Source of the DNA: Bimuria novae-zelandiae CBS 107.79
Lineage: Eukaryota > Ascomycota > Dothideomycetes > Pleosporales > Didymosphaeriaceae
Length of the DNA: 45,026 nucleotides
Direction of reading: 5' to 3'
Assembly: GCA_010015655.1 (NCBI GenBank)
Contig: ML976735.1
Location: forward strand, 1 to 45,026
Shown piece after piece: positions 10,690-19,528 of this stretch; the stretch's first letter is position 1, and each line of letters starts with the position of its first letter. The notes under the pieces were generated by a model that saw nothing but the letters and a program-made list of their open reading frames with translations, did not search any database and was not told where the DNA came from. The translations under genes were made by a program, and so were the position numbers.

Positions 10690-10819
10690 TAGGAGCAGGT
10701 CCGCCGTGGTTTGAAGGACATCAGCGATCAAGATTCCCATCCAGCCTTTACAGTTATCACTACTCTTTCCTTCTATTAAACCTAATTGCCTTTTTAATCA
10801 TCTACTTGACCGGTTCAAG

Positions 10820-12000
10820 ATGTACTTCTCCAAGACTTCCGCTATTTCTTTCGGCCTTTTGGCCACCACCCGCCTCGTTGCAGGCCACGCTGCGGTGGTG
10901 TCGGCTACTGGCAATGCAGGTGGCCAGGGATCCGCCATTGGAGGTATTTCCCCCTTTCTCCCAACTCGAGAGTATCTCACTGACAGCTCCAAGTTGACCC
11001 CAACACTCCCCGTGACGGCACTGGCCGCAACCCTTTCCAACAGGACTCTACTCGTTTCCGTGGAGATGGCGCCGATGTGTGCGGCGAGACTCTGGGCGCT
11101 GGTACGAACGACGTCCAGGCCGGCACGGCGCAGGTCATGCAGCTCAACGGCGCCACTCTTCCCCAGGTTACCCCCGGCGGCATGGTGATGATGACTCTCC
11201 ACCAAGTTAACGGTGACGGTGCGGGCCCTTACATTGCGATGATTGACGCGACTGGCACTGGTACTCAGTGGGCGCCCGCCACCGTCGTCACCAACGTCGA
11301 CGGAAACGCACGCGGCCGTAACAACGCCAACGCGAAGATGGATCTTCCTCTCAACGTCGCGATCCCCGCGAACCAGACCTGCACTGGCACAGTTGCCGGC
11401 CAGAGCAATGTCTGCATGGTCCGCGTCCAGAACCCGGCTCGTGCTGGTCCTTTCGGCGGATGCATTCCTGTTCAGATGCCCGGTGCCGCCGCGCCTGCTG
11501 CTGGTGCTGCCGCGCCTGCTGCTGGTGCCGCCGCTCCCGCCGCTCCCGCCGCCGCGCCTGCTGCTGGTGCCGCCGCTCCCGCCGCTCCCGCCGCCGCGCC
11601 TGCTGCTGCTCCCGCTGCTGGTGCCGCCGGTGCTGCTCCCGCCGCCGGTGCCGCCGCTCCTGCTACTGCTCCCGCTGCTGCCCCCGCCGCCGCTCCCGTT
11701 GGAACCACTGGTGAGTCTTGACAACGAAGAAGAATTGTTCATTTGACTAACACTCACAAAGGCACCGCCCCCGGCGCCGTCCCTGCCGCTAACGCTCCTG
11801 TTGCTGCTGCCCCTGGCACTGCTGCTCCTGCCGGCGCTGCTGCTCCTGTCGGCGCTGCTGCTCCCGCCGGCGCCGCTCCCGTTGCCGGTGCTACGACCAA
11901 GCGCGCGCCCAAGAAGTCCAAGGACGGCGCGGACGTGTCCGACGATGCCGATGAGGAGGAGACCAACCCCAGCGGCCGCCGCACCACCATCGGTGTCTAA
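10820..12000 (+). CDS. Secreted Egh16/GAS1 (MAS3)-like protein with Ala/Pro stalk
   Basis: Three exons (10820-10943, 10994-11710, 11762-12000) joined over introns of 50 and 51 bp give 359 residues; both splices keep phase. Residues 1-22 are a signal peptide, after which the mature chain would start His23-Ala-Ala. The globular part carries the family pattern: GNAGGQGSAIG, TPRDGTGRNPFQQDSTRFRG, DVCGETLGAGTND, LPQVTPGG, MTLHQVNGDGAGPY, and CTGTVAGQSNVCMVRVQNPA. This is the Egh16H/GAS1 family (DUF3129), known as appressorium-expressed virulence-associated proteins in Magnaporthe and powdery mildew. Residues about 203-324 are an Ala/Pro/Gly-rich low-complexity stalk, and 324-359 a charged tail with a Lys-Arg site and an Asp/Glu cluster. 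No GPI signal is apparent. A role in plant or host surface interaction is inferred from the family. Confidence 0.93.
11481..11891. repeat. GC-rich tandem repeat encoding Ala/Pro/Gly stalk
   Basis: Imperfect units such as gctgctggtgccgccgct and gctcccgccg recur across exon 2 and exon 3 of the secreted protein, on both sides of the second intron. The unit keeps all three plus frames and a minus frame open, which creates false open frames on both strands. Such arrays often vary in copy number between isolates. Confidence 0.8.
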
Positions 12001-12811
12001 GCTACCCGCACTCCCACTCCCACTCGCACCAATGCTACACCGCGTCAGCCTCTAACAGGCCAGTGTGAAGGGAATAGACGGATCCACGGAAAATGTATAT
12101 ACCACCGCATATATCGGTACATTTGGGTTGAGCGGACGGGTCTGTGACCGCGCGACGATAGATTGTTGGACATGTAATTACTGTATTGGTTTGGTTGGGG
12201 ATCTTGAGAGTAATGGAACACTGATCGCTAGTTTTGCTATTTTTAATTGTTTGTGAGTGACTGAGTGATGCTCTGTGCTTTTGTTTGTTTGCAGCCTCGT
12301 TTCTCAAGAAGACGTCTGATCAAGCTTTTGCCTGGACGTGGATCTTCTGGGCTAAGTCAGGGTCATGGACGGGGGAGTGTTGCGTTTCATCCCGGTTTCA
12401 GTCGTTGCGCAGGTGAGCAATCTTGTCCATCGTCAAACAGGTGGTGCGTGTAGACCCTGGGTCGAGTATCGTCGATGTGTTTTGCATGCACGAATGTGAG
12501 TTATTGCGGTTTTGAAGATTACCTCGGAAGTCCACAGCACACGTGCTAGACTGAAGCGAACCACCAAATGCCCCGCACACACGGCTTTCTATGCTTTGCC
12601 CTCGCCTTCCTTTGCTCTCAAAACTCTAGCTTCATTCTCATCAGTCATGCGATGAGAACGGAGGAGAATATTGCCATGCGAATACTTATTGATAGGCTCT
12701 AGTTAACACTAGCTAAAAATCACCTTCGTCATCGCTATGTGCAGCCCCCTTTGCCGGCTTAACTTTTCCCTCATGCACGTATGTCAGAGTGTTGTCACGG
12801 ATCTGGAAAAT
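12001..12811. other. 3' flank of the secreted-protein gene, no gene recognised
   Basis: Probably the 3' untranslated region followed by intergenic sequence. No open frame has recognisable content. Confidence 0.4.
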
Positions 12812-13285
12812 TCAAACACCGACCCCGGCATTCAAACAGGCCTGCGCACTCAACCTTTGCTCTGGACTAATGCACAGCATAATGTGTAGGAGCTGTACAC
12901 AAGGCTCTTCCGCGTCAATAAGCTGCACGTGCTTCTCCACTTCGCTTGTCCCGGGGCCCCAAAAAGGCGTTTGGATTATGGTAGTCGTATTGAGGCTTGT
13001 CTGGCAGAGTGAACGCCACTTCAAGGATTGTTAGCCCAAAAGCCCATACATCGATCTTCTCGGTGTATTGCAGAGAAGTGGCCAATTCTGGCGCTTTATA
13101 GAGTACTGTGTCGCATCGCCCTATGGCAGATCTCGACTCGGCCGGCAGGCTTCCATTTATCGAAGCATTGTGGCCAGGCACGCCCCAGGGTCGAGCCGAC
13201 ATCATCCAGCAGATGAGGGGGTGGTGGCTTCTCTCTACGTCCAGATGGTCGTCGATCCATCGCCAAGTATCACAAAGACCGAATG
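12812..13285 (-). pseudogene. Protein-kinase C-lobe fragment, frameshifted
   Basis: On the minus strand, VVADFPFGL (about 13270) is like a damaged DFG loop. DTVLYKAPELATSLQYTEKIDVWAFGLTILEV follows in pieces (APE and DxWxFG motifs, subdomains VIII-IX). After a frame change near 12940-12960, in a G/C run, the other frame continues with VQLLHIMLC and SPEQRLSAQACL, the subdomain XI region with its invariant Arg. The stop is at 12812. No nucleotide-binding loop, VAIK lysine or HRD motif can be found upstream, so the kinase lacks its N-lobe and catalytic loop and is broken. It is a decayed fungal Ser/Thr-kinase-like gene fragment. Confidence 0.62.
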
Positions 13286-14645
13286 GAAAGTCTGCAACGA
13301 CCTACTTTTTTACTTCAAGACAACGTTCACCACCACGATCGAGAATTTTCTCGACACTAGACTGAAAGTGCGTGAGGGGAGAGCCCCACCGAACAAATCT
13401 AAGTCCCAAATGGATACCGAATTCTTTAAGCGCTGGAGGGGAATGACCCATCGGGAAGGATTCCCAGCCCCCTTTCCCCCCGAAGATATGGTAGCAGATA
13501 TGCCAGTGCGCGGTATCAACCAGCCCCGCACACCTGAGAGACCGAAGCTTTCTCATAGCAACACCGTACAACAGCCTGTGCGTGACGCACGCCCCCGACC
13601 TCCGTCCGGCAACGCTGCCCAACCACTCGACGATGAGCCGGCGAGAATCGGTCGTGGAGGAGACACAGGTGTTTAGCGTTGGTATATGCGGCCCCCCGAG
13701 TTCAAGCACGCCTTCACATAAGCAGAGCAAAGGCCCATTCAGGATCTCTATCCTGCTTTCATCCATGGTTGCATGTGATAGTTAGTCAATGCCTTCATTT
13801 TTGAATCTGACATTGGGCCTTCCTACCATGGGTATCGGTGTTTCTTTGGCAACTCGCTAATATAAGTACATACATGGTTTTGTGAGCGTGGTGTATGGTA
13901 GTGGCTCTTGTAAAAGAGATTATTAGTGCTCGCTACTTTATAAGTGCAGGAACTATAAAGTAAGTGTAGGTACAAAGACAACTAGTTGCCCTTACGAGGA
14001 CAAGTACGTAGTAAGTGTAGGAAAAGCCAGGCTACAGAATACCATAGTAAACATAACCGGCCGCACAGAACTTCCGACTCTATGCAAGGTATCCGCGCTG
14101 AAAGGCACGTAGCTGTTCAGCAATTCAGGATTGCATAACAGGATGCCGTTTAAAGCCTTGTATGGGATCGTTATAAACCACGTTTAGGATGCCAAACGCC
14201 GCAAAGGTCACAGTTTCTATAACCTCCTAGAAGGTTGCTAAGATATTTGGTTTAGCGACTGACTCTTTGGTATCACCACGCGACATCTGTTCTACGGGAT
14301 TGATTTGAAGAGAAGAGATTATTACTGTTAGGCTCCTAAGCCGCTATAAAATCTTGTCAATCCGCCAAAGATCCACCCATACGATACAAGAAAATATGTC
14401 CACCCAGCTCCAAAAAGCCTCCCCGTTCACCCACAAACAGTAACCCCTCCACCCCCCCAAAGCCGAGAACCATTACACAACCCACCAGGACCAAATAAGC
14501 AGCTGCGCGGAGTCCATAAACCACCGAAATCATTCAGGCTTTTGTGCATATCTCATGCTCACACGCAGCACTGCATCATACTCGGTATCTTTCCCCGTTA
14601 GTAACCAGCCTCTCCACGAACAAGAGGTGGAAACATACCGCGCCC
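13286..14645. other. No supportable gene
   Basis: A plus-strand open frame ends at 13676 and overlaps the kinase fragment; it has no recognisable family and starts on TTG. Around 13938-14022 the 10-mer taagtgyagg occurs three times (13941, 13960, 14012 approximately), a minor local repeat. The sequence near 14400-14500 is C-rich. Confidence 0.35.
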
Positions 14646-15077
14646 TCACATAACAGCACAGTTATACCCCCCCATAGGCGCCTGCACGATAGCCGGCCGG
14701 AAATGCTTCGTCCTGCGCAGACGCTTCTTTGGTGGGCTTCTCACGCCAAGGCGAGCCTTATCCACATGACTGTCCTTGGCTCCCATGGTGACACACTCCT
14801 TCCGCATGGCAGCGGTAGAGCTAAAGCCCTTGTCGTCTCTCAGAAAGTAGTCTGCGATGCCATGGACCATGCGAAGAGCCGTCGACGAGATGTCCAAGTC
14901 ATACTTGATGATATTGGCGACGAGTAGTCCAGTTTTGATGACGAAGGCGCGCACTGCGCCGAAGACCTTGGCACACCCGTGCATCACGTCGAGCGGGGCA
15001 AAGATAGTGAGCATAGCGATGACGAGGGTAGTGAGGATGCTGATTGAGAGGCGGGCGAAGAGAATTGCGGTCGTCAT
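14646..15077 (-). CDS. Small hypothetical protein with one N-terminal membrane segment
   Basis: The frame is open to 15266, but the first ATG is at 15077 (MTTAILFARLSISIL), giving 143 residues. Residues about 3-30 form one hydrophobic segment that could be a signal anchor or a mitochondrial-type leader. The middle is mixed, and the C-terminal third is basic (RSPPKKRLRRTKHFRP) before MGGYNCAVM. I recognise no family. A TATA-like element 190 bp upstream and a CT-rich leader on the minus strand support transcription, but coding status rests mainly on frame length. Confidence 0.5.
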   Translation of the reverse strand: MTTAILFARLSISILTTLVIAMLTIFAPLDVMHGCAKVFGAVRAFVIKTGLLVANIIKYDLDISSTALRMVHGIADYFLRDDKGFSSTAAMRKECVTMGAKDSHVDKARLGVRSPPKKRLRRTKHFRPAIVQAPMGGYNCAVM

Positions 15078-15269
15078 TTTGTTGCGTTGATGGAAAGGTT
15101 GGGGAGTGTGTTGCCGTTCCGACGAAGATAGAGAGAGAGCTGGAGAAGATGCAGAAGATAGATTAGTTGAAGAAAAGTTTCGAAGGTGTGTAGGTAGAAG
15201 AAATGCGTTCGTAGAAGTAGATCGTAGAAAAGGTGCAGTGTTCAAAGCCAAAAGGTTTGCGGACAAGAG

Positions 15270-15280
15270 ATATATATATG
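15270..15280 (-). promoter_or_regulatory. Candidate TATA box of the small hypothetical gene
   Basis: An alternating TA run (minus strand: catatatatat) about 195 bp upstream of the ATG at 15077. It is the only strong TATA-like sequence nearby. Confidence 0.4.
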
Positions 15281-15915
15281 CGTATACGCCAGCCTGCTTA
15301 GTATTGTACCTCCCTAAGCATTACTCGTCCTGCTTGCTACCTTGCGCGGGTATACCTCACGCGTCTAGCATTGTTCTCGACTGAGTGAACTGTGGGACGA
15401 CCCTAGCGCGACTCTGCGACGTCGTGCCTTAGCATTGTCCTGACGTCGAGTGAAGGTAGTAGGATAATACCAAGGAGAGACCCACGACGCTTCGTAGGTA
15501 TTGTTCGTTTCGCGCAGGCGGTGAAGATGGGTAGCTCGCGGGTTTTTGCGAAAAGTGAAAGTTGCGAGGAACAATGCTAAGGTCCGCGTGAGGAAATGAT
15601 ATGGAACGAAGGTACCGAAGTGGGCAGGAGCGAACCGGCGAAGCACTTGAAACGTGCTGTAACGTCACCTCTGAAGCGACTGCATACTTTTGTATTCGTA
15701 TAACCTCCGTTAGGCGTGTCGCCGAATGTGCGAAATGGCACTGTGAAAGATGGCGAAAATGCCGTTTGACTATGGTAATCGCTCATAATACCCTCCTATT
15801 TAGCAGGTTCCGCATCGTTCGATACTGGGCATAATTCGCAGGGCTAAGGTTCGGCTGGTCTACTTCCTCGTACTGTAACAGCAATAGAATGGAGGTCTCG
15901 CAGTGTCCAGACCTT
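15281..15915. other. Intergenic, no gene recognised
   Basis: Lies between the promoter of the small hypothetical gene and the 3' end of bud32. Nothing recognisable on either strand. Confidence 0.4.
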
Positions 15916-16869
15916 TCAACCCAGCATACTCCTCTTCCTCCCTCGTAACCTCACATCCTCCAACCTCTTCAACACCGCCATCGCACCCTTAAAGCTCTCC
16001 CCATACGCCTTCAGCACCTCTTTAAACAGCGGCTCCGCCGCAGGATGTGTAGCCGCAAACGCTCTCTCCAGCACATACAAATCCACCGCCCTATCCTCGT
16101 CCTGCAAGTTCTGCGTAGAATGCGAGGCCAGCCCAAAATCTATCAAGATGATTTCGCCCTCCAGCGACTCTGCCTCGTCTTGCTCCTTCCCTCGCGAGAC
16201 CGAGGGAAAATCGGGGAAGACGCCATCCTCAGCCATCATACGCATCTCGCTCGTCGTAAGCCTCCCTCTCGACTTCGGTGCCTCTTGTGTAGGCTGCTTC
16301 TCCAGTGTTCTCAGCATCAAATTACTCGTCGTCAGGTCCCCATGACACACGCCGATCTCGTGCAGCTTGCCCACGGCCCTGCCCACTCTTTGCATCAACC
16401 CCAGCATTGCCTCGTCTTGCTCACTCACCCTATCCATGCCTTCTTTCCCTTTTTGCACAACGCGCTCCGCCCACCCGTCCAGCACCTTCCTCACCGTCCT
16501 CCCCTCCACCCACTCCAACACCAACCACCCCGCCTCCCAATCCGCACCCAGCACGCCCGGCACAGCGACGCCATCACGCATACACCGCACCAGCACGCGC
16601 GCCTCCGCCAACAGTCGCGCTTTCGTCAACCGCCTGTCGAGGATGGGGTGGCGGTAGGGCTTAGGCGGGCGGTACTTGACAACGCACGGCGTGTCCGGTG
16701 TGAGGAAGACGGTTTTATAGACGAGGGCTTCGGCGCCTTGGGTCAGGACCTCGAGGTGAGATTCGGTGAACGGCGGCGGGAGGGTGTGCAGAGGACGCTC
16801 GGGGTCGGTTGGTGGTGGGGGGGCCTGCAGGGGCGCTGCTGTGGGCTCGATGGTTTCGGCGGGCGCCAT
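15916..16869 (-). CDS. bud32: KEOPS complex serine/threonine kinase/ATPase Bud32
   Basis: A single exon of 317 residues starting at ATG 16869. A Pro-rich N-terminus of about 35 residues precedes the compact Bud32/PRPK fold: GAEALVYKT at 45-53 in place of a classical glycine loop, Lys65 in VVKYRPPKPYRHPILDRRL, LAEARVLVRC at 88-97, the catalytic loop HGDLTTSN (His176, Asp178, Asn183), LIDFGLA with Asp244, and DRAVDLYVLERAF. It ends in the RLRGRKR tail typical of the family. An acidic, Gln/Ser-rich insertion of about 45 residues lies between the catalytic and DFG loops. Bud32 works with Kae1, Cgi121, Pcc1 and Gon7 in making the t6A37 tRNA modification, and also affects telomeres and transcription. 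Confidence 0.96.
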   Translation of the reverse strand: MAPAETIEPTAAPLQAPPPPTDPERPLHTLPPPFTESHLEVLTQGAEALVYKTVFLTPDTPCVVKYRPPKPYRHPILDRRLTKARLLAEARVLVRCMRDGVAVPGVLGADWEAGWLVLEWVEGRTVRKVLDGWAERVVQKGKEGMDRVSEQDEAMLGLMQRVGRAVGKLHEIGVCHGDLTTSNLMLRTLEKQPTQEAPKSRGRLTTSEMRMMAEDGVFPDFPSVSRGKEQDEAESLEGEIILIDFGLASHSTQNLQDEDRAVDLYVLERAFAATHPAAEPLFKEVLKAYGESFKGAMAVLKRLEDVRLRGRKRSMLG

Positions 16870-17893
16870 CGCGGGGGAATGAGGGACGGGACAGTCAGAT
16901 CGGAATATGGGATAGAGACGAATCGATAGAAGAGGTGAGGTTCTTGTGACAAATAGGCTTTGTGCTTGTTGCGGGTTGTGTAGGTGCTGGAAATTTTGTG
17001 TTTACAGCCCGAGCAGTTACCCCACTACAGGTCCCATCGCCGCAAATGCTATCGATAAGTTCACTACTACGTGCGGCGATCGTCATCATACGTAGAACAG
17101 TGGGAAGCGAACGCATTGAGCATCAGGTCGATCACCAATTGAGATTGCGATCAAGCGTTTCCTCGGCCCAGAAATCTGCGTCTAAGTGTTGCGAACTATA
17201 CCTGTCACTTCAAAAGTTGTCGAAAACAAGATCTCTCAGGTACCAGTCATATCTTCACACGGCTTCATCTTGGACTGGACAATTTGTTTCAATGAGTGTG
17301 ATAGCATTTAGGTAATCATCCTACATGATCCACTCATATCCTCGTTCTAGCGAATGCCATACCATCGTCCCATGAAGGTGTGGCTATGGATACATCCATT
17401 GTCCGCCCTCTCTCCGAGAGAAACAAATGCAAGCGAATGCAAGGAGCCCCAGCCACAGGCAAGGGTGCTCGTTGGATGTGATGTGAACCCATTTCCTCCT
17501 ACAACCAAACCCGTGGAACCGAAAATGTGTATCCACCACCTTCCTCCCCAATCTTGTCGCACAACCTCGAAAAAAAAAAGCTGGAAGCATGCTTATTATA
17601 ACGATTCACATGCTTCGAAATCAAAAATTTTGAGAAGAGGAACCCCAACGCATGCGGTACACAAGTATACTGCATAGCTACTGAGGCGACGAATGTTATT
17701 TGTGTGAGAAGATGGCATGAAACAGAAACGCAACCAACCCCACCCAGAATGCACAAACAAAACAATGAAGGACAGCAAAGAAAAAAAACAAGTCGTGAAT
17801 GGCCGTAACATGGAAGCGTCAAACGTGACGCAATAAAGTATGCACAACCGAACCGGAGGCATCTCTTGAGGGTGGGGTAATTCAGCCCGGCGT
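16870..17893. other. bud32 promoter and 3' flank of the next gene
   Basis: No open frame with recognisable content. Bases just above 16869 should hold the bud32 promoter, and the part approaching 17894 should hold the 3' untranslated region of the Gln/Ser-rich gene. A poly(A) run occurs at about 17570-17579. Confidence 0.4.
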
Positions 17894-19528
17894 TTAGAAC
17901 ATCGAGCTCTTGCGTTTCTCAGCAGTGGTAAGAACAAGCTTGGGCATGCGCTGCCTCTGCTCATCGACGCGAATCTCGACGAGGCCCCCACCGATAGAGG
18001 CGCCCTCATCGCTGCTAATGCTGTTCGCAGTGAATGACCGGTCGACGGTGCGGTCTCGGGAACGCTCCTTGGACGCCTTCCTCTCGGAGCCAATGGCACC
18101 GTTCGCGGCTGCACGAAGGCTGCCAATGCTCTGCTTGCCAGACAGACTTCCGCTGCCAGCACTGCGGACGCTGTCGGTATCGTTGTCAGACAGCGGAAAA
18201 GACATCTCAGTCTCGCTGACTGGGCTTGTGCTACCAGCGCTGCCAGGACGCTGCGTACGGCGCCCTACGCCTGCACGCACGAGATTGCTCACAGCTTGTC
18301 GGCGTTGACGAGCAGCAAAGTTCTTGCTCCCCTCATGCTTAGTGGTAGGCTTCTCTTTCAGTTCATCGATTGAAGGCGGTCCACGAGGCTGGCGGATCGG
18401 GTGCTCTCCAGCACGGGCCTGACCGGGACCAAAAGTGCCTGTGCTAGGAGTCGCAGGGAAGCCAACAGGACGAGTGAAAGCAGATTTCGGTCCTTCGGGC
18501 GTCTCAGCGTTGGGGTCTAGAGCAAGCGTGGAAAGCGTCTTCTTGTGACCGCGGCGGAATGCGTTGGCAGATGGCGGCGGAAGTGGGTCAAAGTCCTGGG
18601 GCGGAGTAGAGGACTTCTTCGGCGGAGAAGAGCTGCGCGAGGCCCATGGGCTAGGGTTAGACTCGTTCGGAGGCGACACCTGAACAGTCGGGGTGTTCGA
18701 CTTCGGCGGGGAGGGAGCAAAACGCGGCGTGGGGGGAGGCGGCGAGTTCGACAGGCCAGCAGCCTGTAGATTGGCCATCTCCTGCTGGAAAGCCGGATCA
18801 ACAACATATTGATACTGACCAGTAAGCTGGTTGTAGACAAGATAGACGCCAGGTTGGCCGGTCTCCTGGATCAACGCATTCTGAGATTGCTGGCCGTACG
18901 CGTTCATCTGCGGCGTGAAGGGCGTCGACGGATAGGGCTGCGACTGACGCATGCCACCGCCCAGGTGCATGTTGGTGAACTGCTGAGCAGTAAGGTTCAA
19001 AAGTTGTTGCTGAAGCTGCTGCTGACGCTGGGCAAGGTAGAGCTCGGTGGCAAGAAGCTGAGCGGCGACGTTGGGGTCGATTTCGCCATCCTCAAACTGA
19101 AGCGAAGGCGGTGCGAGAACCTGATCGTACATCATATGCTGCTGGTTTTGCTGATTGTACTGGTTTGCTCCAGTAAAGCCAGAGCCCACAGCAGTCTGCG
19201 GCATGCCCTGGGATCCGTTGTAGCTCTGACGAGCGCCCACATTGTGCTGACGCTGACCGAACGGCGCAGACGCAGGAGGCTGGGCGGAGGTCGGCGTCTT
19301 CGGAGCAGTACGAAGACCAGCTAGGAGATGGGAGCGGCTGGTGCGAGGAGTCGCCACCTCGACCGAGTTCTCGGCGATGGAAGCGACCTTGGGCGGAGAA
19401 GCGACGCTCAGGCGCTTGAGCGAGGCACCCTTGCCGCGAGATCCGAAGCCGCCGGTAGGCATACCGATGCCACCGGACTGGAAGTTGTTGTAGGTCATTT
19501 GAGCAAGACCGCCTGCGTCCATGCTCAT
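17894..19528 (-). CDS. Gln/Ser/Pro-rich, largely disordered fungal protein
   Basis: Single exon, 544 residues from the ATG at 19528 (MSMDAGGLAQMTYNNFQSGG). The frame stays open upstream only through a non-ATG region. The N-terminal third is Gly/Asn/Gln-rich, with RTAPKTPTSAQPPAS and a coiled Gln run (LYLAQRQQQLQQQLLNL) near 165-185. A short ordered patch reads GVYLVYNQLTGQYQYVVDP, followed by Pro/Ser-rich sequence with many SP and TP sites, then RRGHKKTLSTLALDP and a basic NFAARQRRQAVSNLVRAGVG block. It ends VLTTAEKRKSSMF. I do not recognise a named family. The composition, phosphosite-rich tails and Q-rich helix suggest a cytoplasmic RNA-binding-type or signalling scaffold, which is inference. 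A long leader region (19.5-20.4 kb) without start-proximal genes fits a regulated fungal gene. Confidence 0.82.
   Translation of the reverse strand: MSMDAGGLAQMTYNNFQSGGIGMPTGGFGSRGKGASLKRLSVASPPKVASIAENSVEVATPRTSRSHLLAGLRTAPKTPTSAQPPASAPFGQRQHNVGARQSYNGSQGMPQTAVGSGFTGANQYNQQNQQHMMYDQVLAPPSLQFEDGEIDPNVAAQLLATELYLAQRQQQLQQQLLNLTAQQFTNMHLGGGMRQSQPYPSTPFTPQMNAYGQQSQNALIQETGQPGVYLVYNQLTGQYQYVVDPAFQQEMANLQAAGLSNSPPPPTPRFAPSPPKSNTPTVQVSPPNESNPSPWASRSSSPPKKSSTPPQDFDPLPPPSANAFRRGHKKTLSTLALDPNAETPEGPKSAFTRPVGFPATPSTGTFGPGQARAGEHPIRQPRGPPSIDELKEKPTTKHEGSKNFAARQRRQAVSNLVRAGVGRRTQRPGSAGSTSPVSETEMSFPLSDNDTDSVRSAGSGSLSGKQSIGSLRAAANGAIGSERKASKERSRDRTVDRSFTANSISSDEGASIGGGLVEIRVDEQRQRMPKLVLTTAEKRKSSMF

Noticed and set aside
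11472..11708. Ala/Pro/Gly-rich open frame on the minus strand
   Set aside because: The GC-rich repeat is open in several frames; the plus strand has a signal peptide, family motifs and introns, the minus strand has none.
13068..13676. Plus-strand frame of 202 codons overlapping the kinase fragment
   Set aside because: It starts on TTG, has no recognised domain, and its 5' third is the complement of clear kinase motifs. A real short gene in the 3' half cannot be wholly excluded.
14030..14360. Plus-strand reading with several sense stretches between stops, considered as a decayed retroelement
   Set aside because: The number of stops is about what random sequence gives, and no reverse-transcriptase or integrase motif appears.
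16045..16929. Long plus-strand open frame of 294 codons opposite bud32
   Set aside because: It is an antisense shadow of a well-supported kinase gene: its composition (His, Pro, Arg, Gln-rich) is what the complement of that coding sequence gives, and it has no domain.
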